From NCBI RefSeq assembly GCF_000744655.1, contig NZ_JQMJ01000004.1, positions 2,294,001-2,358,000 of the forward strand: a DNA stretch of 64,000 nt. The letters are read 5' to 3'. Shown here piece after piece: positions 34,997 through 43,323 of the stretch (within the stretch, counting starts at the first letter, position 1; the number at the start of each line of letters is the position of its first letter). The position numbers were made by a program, and so were the translations under genes. A model generated the notes under the pieces. The model made no database searches. It was not told where the DNA came from and saw only the letters and a program-made list of their open reading frames with translations. This stretch comes from Streptacidiphilus rugosus AM-16 (GTDB lineage Bacteria > Actinomycetota > Actinomycetes > Streptomycetales > Streptomycetaceae).

Positions 34997-36082
34997 ATGA
35001 AGCACTCCCTGCATCCCGGCGCCTGGTGGCTGTGGGCCCTCGGGCTCGCCACGGCCGCCTCGCGGACCACCAACCCGCTGCTGCTGCTCCTCGTCGCGGC
35101 CGTGGCGGGCTACGTCGTGGCCGCGCGCCGCACCGACGCGCCATGGGCCCGCTCCTACGGGGTCTTCCTGCGGATCGGGCTGCTGGTGCTGGGGATCAGG
35201 GTGGTCGCCTTCACCCTGCTCGGCTCGCCGATCCCAGGGACGCACATCCTGTTCACGCTGCCGCAGATCCCGCTGCCGGACTGGGCGAAGGGCGTGCAGC
35301 TGGGCGGGCCGGTCAGCCTGGAGGGCCTGCTCTTCGCCACCTACGGCGCGCTGCGGCTGGCCGTACTGCTGGCCTGCGTCGGCGCGGCGAACGCGCTGGC
35401 CAACCCGGCGCGGCTGCTGCGCTCCCTGCCCGGCGCGCTCTACGAGGCGGGCGTCGCCGTGGTGGTGGCGCTGACCTTCGCGCCCAACCTGGTCGCCGAC
35501 ACCCAGCGGCTGCGCGCCGCCCGGCGCCTGCGCGGCCGGTCGGAGAAAGGCGTCAAGGCGCTGCTGACCATCGGCGTCCCGGTGCTGGAGGGCGCGCTGG
35601 AACGCTCGGTCAACCTGGCGGCGGCGATGGACACCCGCGGCTTCGGCCGTCAGGCCGACGTGCCGCGCCGGGTCAGGCTCACCACGGCCGCGCTGACGCT
35701 GGCCGGACTGCTCGGCTGCTGCGTCGCCGCCTACGGCCTGCTCGGTGCGGACGGCGCGACCTGGGCGCTGCCGCTGCTGGCCGTCGGCGTGCTCGCCGCG
35801 GCGGGCGGCCTGCTGCTCGGCGGACGCCGCGCCGTCCGCACCCGCTACCGCCCCGACCGGTGGGACCTGCGCGCCTGGCTGGTCGCCGGCTCGGGTGCCG
35901 CCGTCGCGGCCGGCATGGTGCTCTGCGGCGACGCCTATGCCGACGTTCTCAATCCCCCGCCGGTGCCGCTGGCCGCACCGGCCTTTCCGCTGCTGCCCGC
36001 GGCGGTCGTGCTGGTCGGGCTGCTGCCGGCCTTCGTCGCCCCGGCCCCGCGGCAGCCCGCCAGGAAGGAGGCCCGGACGTGA
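34997..36082 (+). CDS. ecfT: EcfT energy-coupling transmembrane protein
   Basis: This 361-residue membrane protein has about seven hydrophobic segments. The two coupling-helix motifs of EcfT are visible as RAARRLRGR and AAAMDTRGFGR. It scaffolds the ATPases and the substrate-binding S component of an ECF importer. Its stop overlaps the ATPase GTG by 4 bases. It begins 27 bases after the SCO2322-family gene without a strong binding site. Confidence 0.92.
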   Translation: MKHSLHPGAWWLWALGLATAASRTTNPLLLLLVAAVAGYVVAARRTDAPWARSYGVFLRIGLLVLGIRVVAFTLLGSPIPGTHILFTLPQIPLPDWAKGVQLGGPVSLEGLLFATYGALRLAVLLACVGAANALANPARLLRSLPGALYEAGVAVVVALTFAPNLVADTQRLRAARRLRGRSEKGVKALLTIGVPVLEGALERSVNLAAAMDTRGFGRQADVPRRVRLTTAALTLAGLLGCCVAAYGLLGADGATWALPLLAVGVLAAAGGLLLGGRRAVRTRYRPDRWDLRAWLVAGSGAAVAAGMVLCGDAYADVLNPPPVPLAAPAFPLLPAAVVLVGLLPAFVAPAPRQPARKEART

Positions 36083-37692
36083 TCCGCTTCGAGGACGTGT
36101 CCGTCCAGTACGCCGACGCGGCCGCGCCCGCGCTGTCCGGCGTCGACCTGGAGATCCCCGAGGGCGAGCTCTGTCTGCTGGTCGGGCCGTCGGGCTCGGG
36201 CAAGTCGACGCTGCTCGGCGCGGTGAGCGGGCTGGTACCGCACTTCACCGGCGGCGTGCTGCGCGGCCGGGTGACCGTGGCCGGACGGGACACCCGCACG
36301 CACCGGCCCCGTGACCTGGCCGACGTGGTCGGCACCGTCGGGCAGGACCCGCTGGCGCACTTCGTCACCGACACCGTGGAGGACGAGCTCGCCTACGGCA
36401 TGGAGTCGCTGGGCCTCGCGCCCGAGGTGATGCGCCGCAGGGTCGAGGAGACGCTGGACCTGCTGGGCCTCGCCGAACTGCGGGACCGGCCGCCGGCGAC
36501 GCTCTCCGGCGGGCAGCAGCAGCGGGTGGCGATCGGCTCGGTGCTGACGGTCCATCCGAAGGTGCTGGTCCTGGACGAGCCGACCTCCGCGCTGGACCCC
36601 GGCGCGGCGGAGGAGGTGCTGGCCGTGTTGCAGCGGCTGGTGCACGACCTCGGCACCACCGTGCTGCTCGCCGAGCACCGGCTGGAGCGCGTGGTGCAGT
36701 ACGCGGACCAGGTCGTGCTGCTGCCGGGCGGCGGTCGGCCGCCGGTGGTCGGCGAACCCGCCGAGGTGATGGCTCTCTCACCGGTGCACCCGCCGGTCGT
36801 CGCGCTGGGCCGGGCGGCGGGCTGGAGCCCGCTGCCGCTCTCGGTCCGCGACGCGCGGCGCAGGGCGGCGCAGCTGCGCGAGCGGCTGGCGGGCGCGGCG
36901 CCGCCCGCAGCGGCTCCCCTTCCGGCAGGCGAACCGCTGGCCTCGCTCGACCGGGTGCTCGTCCGCCGCGACCAGGTGCAGGCGCTCAACAGCGTCTCCC
37001 TGGCCTTCCGGGCGGGCGAGATCACCGCACTGATGGGCCGCAACGGGGCGGGCAAGTCCACCCTGCTGGGCGCGCTCGTCGGCCTGCACGCCCCGACCGG
37101 CGGCGCCGTCCGCGTCGGCGCCCTCACCCCGCACCGGACCGCTCCCGCCGCGCTGCTGCGCCGGGTCGGCCTGGTCCCGCAGGAGCCGCGCGACCTGCTG
37201 TACTGCGACTCCGTCGCGGCCGAGTGCACGGCGGCGGACGCCGACGGCGGCGCGGCGGACGGCGCCTGCCGGGCCCTGGTCGAGCGGCTGCTCCCCGGCA
37301 TCGCGGACGACCTCCACCCGCGCGATCTCTCCGAGGGCCAGCGGCTGACCCTCGCCCTCGCCGTGGTGCTGACCGCCCGTCCGGGGCTGGTGCTGCTGGA
37401 CGAGCCGACGCGCGGCCTGGACTACGCCGCGAAGGCGCGCCTGGTCGAGATCCTGCGCGACCTCGCCGCGGCCGGCCACGGCGTGCTGCTGGCCACCCAC
37501 GACGTGGAGCTCGCGGCGGAGCTGGCGCACCGCACGGTGATCCTGGCCGAGGGCGAGGTCGTCGCCGACGGTCCGACGGACGAGGTCGTGGTCTCCTCCC
37601 CCGCCTTCGCCCCGCAGGTGGCGAAGATCGTCGGAGCCGGCCCGTGGCTGACGGTCGGCCAGGTGACCGAGGCGCTGGGCCTGCCGTCATGA
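36079..37692 (+). CDS. Fused double ABC ATPase of ECF transporter (EcfA-A')
   Basis: This 537-residue protein contains two ABC domains. The first has GPSGSGKST, LSGGQQQR and VLVLDEPTSALDP; the second has GRNGAGKST, the variant signature LSEGQRL and LVLLDEPTRGLD. A single fused chain replaces the usual EcfA/EcfA' pair. GTG 36079 overlaps the ecfT stop and the end overlaps the S-component ATG, so translation is coupled along the operon. The open frame that runs on from 33067 is an artefact of high GC. Confidence 0.92.
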   Translation: MIRFEDVSVQYADAAAPALSGVDLEIPEGELCLLVGPSGSGKSTLLGAVSGLVPHFTGGVLRGRVTVAGRDTRTHRPRDLADVVGTVGQDPLAHFVTDTVEDELAYGMESLGLAPEVMRRRVEETLDLLGLAELRDRPPATLSGGQQQRVAIGSVLTVHPKVLVLDEPTSALDPGAAEEVLAVLQRLVHDLGTTVLLAEHRLERVVQYADQVVLLPGGGRPPVVGEPAEVMALSPVHPPVVALGRAAGWSPLPLSVRDARRRAAQLRERLAGAAPPAAAPLPAGEPLASLDRVLVRRDQVQALNSVSLAFRAGEITALMGRNGAGKSTLLGALVGLHAPTGGAVRVGALTPHRTAPAALLRRVGLVPQEPRDLLYCDSVAAECTAADADGGAADGACRALVERLLPGIADDLHPRDLSEGQRLTLALAVVLTARPGLVLLDEPTRGLDYAAKARLVEILRDLAAAGHGVLLATHDVELAAELAHRTVILAEGEVVADGPTDEVVVSSPAFAPQVAKIVGAGPWLTVGQVTEALGLPS

Positions 37693-38624
37693 AGCACCCG
37701 GAACTGAACCGCCCCGTCCCGCTCGGCCGCCGCTCGACCGCCCTGCTCGTCACCGTCTCGGCGCTCGGCCTGGTCGCCTTCGGCTGGCCGCTGCTCGCCT
37801 CCCCGCGCTCGGCGCTGGCGGCGCACTCGACCGACGCGCCCTGGCTGTTCGCCGCGCTGCTCCCGCTGCTGCTCGCCGTGGTCGTCGCCCAGATCGCGGA
37901 GGGCCGCAGCGCGACCGGCGGGCAGGCCGGTCTGGACGCGAAGTCCATCGCCCTGCTGGGCGTCCTCGCGGCGGCGGGCGCCGCGCTGCGCCCGCTCGGG
38001 GCGGGAACGGCGGGGTTGGAGCCGACCTTCTTCCTGATGGTGCTCGCCGGACGGGTCCTCGGGCCGGGCTTCGGCTTCGTCCTCGGCAACGTCACCCTGT
38101 TCGCCTCGGCGCTGCTGACCGGCGGCGTCGGCCCCTGGCTGCCGTTCCAGATGCTCGCCATGGGCTGGGTCTGCCTGGGCGCGGGCCTGCTCCCCGGCCC
38201 GGCGTCGCTGCGCGGCCGCCGCGAGCTGTGGCTGCTGGCCGCCTACGGCGCGGTCTCGGCGGAGCTCTACGGCCTGATCATGGACCTCCAGGGCTGGCCC
38301 TACATCGCGGGCCTGAGCAGCTCCATCTCCTTCGTCCCCGGCGACCCGTTCGCCGCGAACCTGGCCCGCTTCGTGCTCTACCACCTCACCACGGCCATGG
38401 GCTGGGACCTGATGCGCTGCGCCCTCACCGCCGTCCTCTGCCTCACCCTCGGCCGCGCCGTCCTCCTCTCCCTCCGCCGCGCCTCCCGCCGCGCCGCCTT
38501 CCACGCCCCGGCAGGGTTCGAGCCGACGGGCGGTCAGAGGAAGTCGCTGGTGTCCAGCGAGAAGCCGAAGGGCTCGGGCAGCAGCACCGGATCGCCGAAG
38601 GGGATCGACTCCCCCACCGAGTAG
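37689..38624 (+). CDS. ECF transporter S component, probably cobalamin/corrinoid
   Basis: This 311-residue membrane protein has about six hydrophobic segments. It contains LRPLGAGTAGLEPTFFLMVLAGRVLGPGFGFVLGN, given here as position about residues 98-133, the alanine/glycine-rich core typical of S components, and MGWDLMRCALTAVL near the end. It would bind the substrate; cobalamin is inferred from the riboswitch. The last 30 residues (from about 38534) are read across the end of the convergent Uma2 gene and look non-conserved and charged. Confidence 0.88.
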   Translation: MKHPELNRPVPLGRRSTALLVTVSALGLVAFGWPLLASPRSALAAHSTDAPWLFAALLPLLLAVVVAQIAEGRSATGGQAGLDAKSIALLGVLAAAGAALRPLGAGTAGLEPTFFLMVLAGRVLGPGFGFVLGNVTLFASALLTGGVGPWLPFQMLAMGWVCLGAGLLPGPASLRGRRELWLLAAYGAVSAELYGLIMDLQGWPYIAGLSSSISFVPGDPFAANLARFVLYHLTTAMGWDLMRCALTAVLCLTLGRAVLLSLRRASRRAAFHAPAGFEPTGGQRKSLVSSEKPKGSGSSTGSPKGIDSPTE

Positions 38625-39115
38625 TCGTCCTTGTCCGGCTGGCTGTAGAGGATCACACGTTCCTCTTCGCGGTCGACGACGAGGTAGAGCGGGATCCAGG
38701 CGCGGGCATAGCTATGGCGCTTGACGATGCGGTCGTCCGTGGGGCGAGTACTCGTCACCTCGACGACCATCGCCACACCCTTGCTCGGCATCCACGACGG
38801 CGCACCCCGAAAGAGGCGGAGCTCGCGCGGCGCGATCGTGATGTCCGGAAGCACGTGGTTCTTCGGTTCCACGACAGCACTCGACATCTGCAGACCCTTG
38901 TTTCCCGAGCAGCTCATCCGAACCCGGGAATCCCGGAACACCTGCTCCAGGATCGTGCTGATGTAGTCCTCGTGGTCCCCGTCAGGAGCAGGGGACACGA
39001 CGATCTTCCCTTCGACAAGCTCGGCCCTGAAGCCCTCCGGGGTCTCCAGGCCGAGGAAGTCGTTCAGGAGGAGCTCAGCCGTCGCCGGCTCGATGTCGAA
39101 CGCCATAGCACTCAT
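38534..39115 (-). CDS. Uma2-family (DUF820) putative endonuclease
   Basis: This 193-residue protein has the restriction-endonuclease-like fold of Uma2 proteins. ELVEGKIVVSPAP is near the start, LPDITIAPRELRL has the acidic residue, VVEVTSTRPTDDRIVKRHSYARA has the Glu and Lys-region residues, and WIPLYLVVDREEERV follows. Uma2 genes are abundant and of unclear role in streptomycetes. The region is visibly less GC-rich than its neighbours. It overlaps the convergent S-component gene by 91 bases. Confidence 0.85.
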   Translation of the reverse strand: MSAMAFDIEPATAELLLNDFLGLETPEGFRAELVEGKIVVSPAPDGDHEDYISTILEQVFRDSRVRMSCSGNKGLQMSSAVVEPKNHVLPDITIAPRELRLFRGAPSWMPSKGVAMVVEVTSTRPTDDRIVKRHSYARAWIPLYLVVDREEERVILYSQPDKDDYSVGESIPFGDPVLLPEPFGFSLDTSDFL

Positions 39116-39186
39116 GCTGCACCCCCTCGATGTCGACGACCAGCTTTACGGACCGTCGCGAGCCGCACCGGAGAGTCAGGTCGTGT

Positions 39187-39825
39187 TCACCCGATCGGGT
39201 CGGCGAGTTCCGCGTCGAGGATGCGGGACCACTGGCGCACGATCCGTGCGCGCCGTGCTCCGTCGTCGCTGAGGATGTCGGCGAGGCCGAGGCCGCGGGC
39301 CATGTCGAGGGTGGCCTGGACGGTTTCCCGGACGCCCGGGCGGGACTCGTCCGCACCGAGGAGGGCGACCGCGGTGCGGTGGACCTCGCGGCCCACGCGG
39401 GACTCGAGTTCCAGGACGCGGGGGCGGAGCTGGTCGTCGGTGCTGACCGCGACCCAGAGCTGGAGCGCGGCGCGGAACAGCGGGCCGGTGTAGAGGTCGA
39501 CCAGCATGCCGACCACCGCCTGGGTGCGGTTCGCGCCGCGCGCGGGCAGCGCCGCCGCGCGGGCGTCGAGCTCGGCGCGGCGCTGGACCGCGACGTGCTC
39601 GACGGCGGCGGTGAAGAGGTCCTCCCTGGTCGGGAAGTGGTGCTGCGCCGCGCCCCGGGAGACCCCGGCCCGCTCCGCGACGACCGCCACCGTGCTGCCG
39701 GACCAGCCCACCTCCGCGAGGCAGTCGACGGCCGCCTCCAGCAGCCGCTGCCGCGTGGCACGGCTGCGGTCCTGCTTGGGCGCCCGGGAGGGGGCGGGAG
39801 CTGCGGCGACGGACTGTGGCGACAC
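39187..39825 (-). CDS. TetR-family transcriptional regulator
   Basis: This 212-residue protein has the HTH at about residues 20-66 (RQRLLEAAVDCLAEVGWSGS, then VAERAGVSRGAAQHHFPTRED). GTG 39825 has GGAAAGGAA upstream. The long frame to the right is antisense-like noise. It lies 263 bases downstream of the acyl-CoA dehydrogenase gene in the same direction. It is the likely local regulator of the AtuA/carboxylase/dehydrogenase operon, perhaps acting at the 22-bp palindrome at 46700, but this is inferred from position alone. Confidence 0.85.
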   Translation of the reverse strand: MSPQSVAAAPAPSRAPKQDRSRATRQRLLEAAVDCLAEVGWSGSTVAVVAERAGVSRGAAQHHFPTREDLFTAAVEHVAVQRRAELDARAAALPARGANRTQAVVGMLVDLYTGPLFRAALQLWVAVSTDDQLRPRVLELESRVGREVHRTAVALLGADESRPGVRETVQATLDMARGLGLADILSDDGARRARIVRQWSRILDAELADPIG

Positions 39826-40088
39826 GGGCTGTTCCTTTCCGCGACGAACTCTACGGTGCGTCTTCCCCCCTCCCGCACGAGCGCCGGGGCGCTCTCGGGG
39901 AGGAGGGCTCCGCACGACGACGGGCCACGGGCCGGGGCCGGTGCGACCGGGCGGGACCGTCCCCGGCCTCGGGGCCCGGCCGGAACGGGAAGGCTCCGGC
40001 GCAAGACCCGACCGGGGCGTCGGCCTCGGCGTCCGCCGTGCGCCAGGCCTCCGCCCGAGGAAGGCGGGGATGGCGGGGAGCGTGGCCG

Positions 40089-41273
40089 CTAGTACGACTT
40101 GGGCAGCCCCAGCGTGTGCTGGGCGACGAAGTTGAGGATCATCTCCCGGCTGACCGGCGCGATCCGCCCGACCCTGACGCCCGCGATCAGCGCACCGAGA
40201 CCGTACTCGCTCGCCAGGCCGTTGCCGCCGAGCGTCTGCACCGCCTGGTCCACGGCGCGGACCGCCACCTCCGCACCCGCGTACTTGGCCATGTTCGCCG
40301 CCTCGCCCGCGCCGAAGTCGTCGCCCGCGTCGTAGAGGAAGGCGGCCTTCTGCGTCATCAGACGGGCCAGTTCCAGCTCGATCCTGATCTGCGCCAGCGG
40401 GTGCGCCAGCCCCTGGTGCGCGCCGATCGGGGTGTCCCAGACCGTCCGGCGCTTCGCGTAGTCGACCGCCTTGTCGAGAGCCAGGCGCGACATGCCCAGC
40501 GAGTAGGCCGCCGCCATGATCCGCTCCGGGTTGAGCCCGGCGAAGAGCTGGAGCAGGCCCGCGTCCTCGTCGCCGACCAGCGCGTCGGCGGGCAGGCGGA
40601 CGTCGTCCAGGAAGAGCTGGAACTGCCGCTCGGGCATCTGCAGTTCCATGTCGATGGGCCGGTACTCGAAGCCGGGGGTCTCCCTCGGCACGATGAACAG
40701 CGCCGGCTTCAGCTTGCCGGTGCGCGCGTCCTCGGTGCGCCCGACGACGAGGGTCGCGTCCGCCGCGTCCACCCCCGAGATGAAGACCTTGCGGCCGGTG
40801 AGCAGCCAGTCCGAGCCGTCGCGGCGGGCCGTGGTGGTGAGCCGGTGGGCGTTGGAGCCGGCGTCGGGCTCGGTGATGGCGAAGGCCATCCGACGGGTGC
40901 CGTCGGCGAAACCGGGGAGCCACTGCTGCTTCTGCTCGTCGGTGCCGAAGCGGGCCAGGATGCTGCCGCAGATCGCCGGGGTGACCACCAGCATCAGCAG
41001 CGGGCAGCCGGCCGCGCCCAACTCCTCCAGCACCAGGGCGAGCTCCTGGATGCCCGCGCCGCCGCCCCCGTACTCGGTGGGCAGGTTGACGCCGAGGAAG
41101 CCCAGCTTGCCCGCCTCGTACCAGAGTTCGTCGGCGGGCCGGTGCTCCTTGCCGCAGGCGAGGCTGTACTCGAGGCCGTAGCGGGTGCCGAGCGCGCGCA
41201 CCGCGGCGCGCAGGTCGCGGCGTTCCTCGGATTCCACGAAGGTGCTGTCGAAGGTGGTGTGCGAGGTCGTCAT
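40089..41273 (-). CDS. Acyl-CoA dehydrogenase (citronellyl-CoA dehydrogenase-like context)
   Basis: This 394-residue enzyme is a standard acyl-CoA dehydrogenase: FLGVNLPTEYGGGGAG near residue 60, MAFAITEPDAGSNAH for substrate binding, ISGVDAADATLVV and the C-terminal VQTLGGNGLASEYGLG segment. In an operon with a biotin-dependent carboxylase and an AtuA-like gene it would act like AtuD or LiuA on a 3-methyl-branched acyl-CoA. The ATG overlaps the carboxylase alpha stop by 4 bases. The 263-base gap downstream of it (39826-40088) has no gene. Confidence 0.88.
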   Translation of the reverse strand: MTTSHTTFDSTFVESEERRDLRAAVRALGTRYGLEYSLACGKEHRPADELWYEAGKLGFLGVNLPTEYGGGGAGIQELALVLEELGAAGCPLLMLVVTPAICGSILARFGTDEQKQQWLPGFADGTRRMAFAITEPDAGSNAHRLTTTARRDGSDWLLTGRKVFISGVDAADATLVVGRTEDARTGKLKPALFIVPRETPGFEYRPIDMELQMPERQFQLFLDDVRLPADALVGDEDAGLLQLFAGLNPERIMAAAYSLGMSRLALDKAVDYAKRRTVWDTPIGAHQGLAHPLAQIRIELELARLMTQKAAFLYDAGDDFGAGEAANMAKYAGAEVAVRAVDQAVQTLGGNGLASEYGLGALIAGVRVGRIAPVSREMILNFVAQHTLGLPKSY

Positions 41274-43318
41274 GGCTGCGGGGTCCCCTCCGGGGTCGTG
41301 GTGCTGCCGTTGCTGTCTTCGTCGCTGTCCGGGAGCTCGCCGATCACGGCGAGCAGTGCGCCGGTGTCGACCTGGAGGCCGACGCCCACGCGCAGTTCGG
41401 TGACCACGCCGTCCGCCGGTGCGGTGACGCGGTGCTGCATCTTCATGGCCTCCAGCCAGAGCAGCGGCTGGCCGGCGCTGACCCGGTCCCCCACCGCCGC
41501 CTCGACGCGGACCACGGTGCCGGGCATCGGCGCGAGCAGCGAGCCGGCGGCCGTCTCCCGCTCCGGCTCGGGGAAGCGGGGCAGGGCGGTGAGCGCGACC
41601 GCGCCGAGCGGCGAGTCGACCTGGACCAGCGCGCCGTAGCGGGCGACCTCGAAGGTCCGCCGCACGCCGTCGAGTTCGAGCACCACGGCCTCGGGCGTGG
41701 AGGCGACCAGGGCCACGCCGGGATGGGTCTCGGCGACCAGGCCGCCGCGCGTCTCGCGGTAGCGGACCTCGTGCTCGACGCCCTCCACCGCGTACCGCTT
41801 GATCTGCGGCTGCGCCGGAACGTTGCGCCAGCCGCCGCCGAGCGGCGTCCGGCAGGCCGCGGCGTCCGCCAGGGCGGCGGCCAGCGCGGAGAGCGCGACG
41901 GCGTCCTTGTCGGGCCCCGCCCCGGCGAGGTCGTGGCGCGCCAGGAAGGCGGTGTCGACCCGTCCGGCCAGGAACTCGGGGTGCCGCAGCACCCGGACCA
42001 GCAGGTCCGTGTTGGTGGTCAATCCGTGCACCCGGGCCCGCGCCAGCGCGCCGGCGAGGCGCCTGGCGGCCTCCTCGCGGGTCGGGGCCCAGGCGATGAC
42101 CTTGGCGAGCATCGCGTCGTAGTGGACGCCGACGGCGCTGCCGTCCTCGACGCCCGCGTCGAGCCTCAGTCCCGCCTCCTCCCCCGCGCGCGGGGGCGTG
42201 AAGCGGGCCGTGACGCCGGGGAGTTCCAGCCGCTCCAGGGTTCCGGTCTGCGGCTGCCAGTCGTGGGCCGGGTCCTCCGCGTAGAGGCGGACCTCCACGG
42301 CGTGCCCGCGCGGCGCGGGCGGCTCGGCCGTGGGCAGCCGACCGCCCTCGGCGACCAGGAGCTGCAGCCGGACCAGGTCCAGGCCGGTGACGCACTCGGT
42401 GACCGGGTGCTCCACCTGGAGCCTGGTGTTCATCTCAAGGAAGCAGAAGCGTCCGTCCGGCGCGAGCAGGAACTCGGCCGTGCCGGCCCCGACGTAGCCG
42501 ATCGCCCGCGCGGCCGCCCGGGCCGCCTCGTGCAGCCGGTCCCGGGTGTCCTCGGCGAGTAGCGGGGCGGGCGACTCCTCGACGACCTTCTGGTGCCGCC
42601 GCTGGATCGAGCAGTCACGCTCGCCGACCGCCCAGACCGTGCCGTGCGCGTCGGCGAGCAGCTGCACCTCGACGTGGCGGCCCGTCTCCACGTACGGCTC
42701 GACGAAGACCTCGTCGCTGCCGAACGCGGCCAGCGCCTCGGCCCGCGCAGCCGCCAGCTCCGCTTCCAGCACGCCGAGTTCCCGCACGACGCGCATGCCG
42801 CGACCGCCGCCTCCGGCCGCGGCCTTGACCAGCAGCGGCAGGTCGGCCGCGGTCAGCGCCTCGGGCGGGGCGGCCGTCAGCACCGGCACGCCGGCCGCGG
42901 CCATCAGCTCCTTGGCCCGGGTCTTGACGCCCATCGCGGCGATCGCGGCGGGCGGCGGGCCGATCCAGACCAGTCCGGCGTCCAGTACCGCGCTCGCGAA
43001 CTCGGCGCTCTCGGAGAGGAAGCCGTAGCCGGGGTGGACCGCGTCGGCCCCGGCGGCGCGGGCGGCGGCCAGGATCAGGTCGGTGCGCAGGTAGGTGTCG
43101 GCGGGCGCCGCGCCCGGCAGCCGGACGGCGGCGTCGGCCTCGCGGACGTGGGGCGCGTCGGCGTCCGGGTCGGCGAAGACGGCCACGGTGCCGATGCCGA
43201 GCTCGCGGCAGCTGCGGAAGACGCGTCGGGCGATCTCGCCGCGGTTGGCCACCAGGACGGAGCTGATCACGGCGTTCCTCTTGGCTGCAGGGGTGTTGGT
43301 CATCGCGCTCACGGTCAT
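41270..43318 (-). CDS. Acyl-CoA carboxylase alpha subunit (biotin carboxylase plus biotin carrier)
   Basis: This protein of about 682 residues has biotin carboxylase (VLVANRGEIARRVFRSCREL, the glycine loop KAAAGGGGRGMRV, FLEMNTRLQVEHPVTE) and a C-terminal biotin carrier domain with EAMKMQH, the biotinylated lysine at about residue 626. The start is ambiguous: two tandem copies of GTGAGCGCGATGACC give in-frame starts at 43327, 43318, 43312 and 43303; I chose ATG 43318. Its carboxyltransferase partner is next upstream. The substrate may be geranyl-, methylcrotonyl- or a related acyl-CoA. Confidence 0.9.
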   Translation of the reverse strand: MTVSAMTNTPAAKRNAVISSVLVANRGEIARRVFRSCRELGIGTVAVFADPDADAPHVREADAAVRLPGAAPADTYLRTDLILAAARAAGADAVHPGYGFLSESAEFASAVLDAGLVWIGPPPAAIAAMGVKTRAKELMAAAGVPVLTAAPPEALTAADLPLLVKAAAGGGGRGMRVVRELGVLEAELAAARAEALAAFGSDEVFVEPYVETGRHVEVQLLADAHGTVWAVGERDCSIQRRHQKVVEESPAPLLAEDTRDRLHEAARAAARAIGYVGAGTAEFLLAPDGRFCFLEMNTRLQVEHPVTECVTGLDLVRLQLLVAEGGRLPTAEPPAPRGHAVEVRLYAEDPAHDWQPQTGTLERLELPGVTARFTPPRAGEEAGLRLDAGVEDGSAVGVHYDAMLAKVIAWAPTREEAARRLAGALARARVHGLTTNTDLLVRVLRHPEFLAGRVDTAFLARHDLAGAGPDKDAVALSALAAALADAAACRTPLGGGWRNVPAQPQIKRYAVEGVEHEVRYRETRGGLVAETHPGVALVASTPEAVVLELDGVRRTFEVARYGALVQVDSPLGAVALTALPRFPEPERETAAGSLLAPMPGTVVRVEAAVGDRVSAGQPLLWLEAMKMQHRVTAPADGVVTELRVGVGLQVDTGALLAVIGELPDSDEDSNGSTTTPEGTPQP

Positions 43319-43323
43319 CGCGC

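Noticed and set aside
33067-37692. One continuous 1541-residue open frame across the toroid, SCO2322, ecfT and ATPase genes
   Set aside because: Only its first part (toroid) and last part (ABC ATPase) encode recognisable protein. The middle is an out-of-frame reading of clear genes, kept open by high GC.
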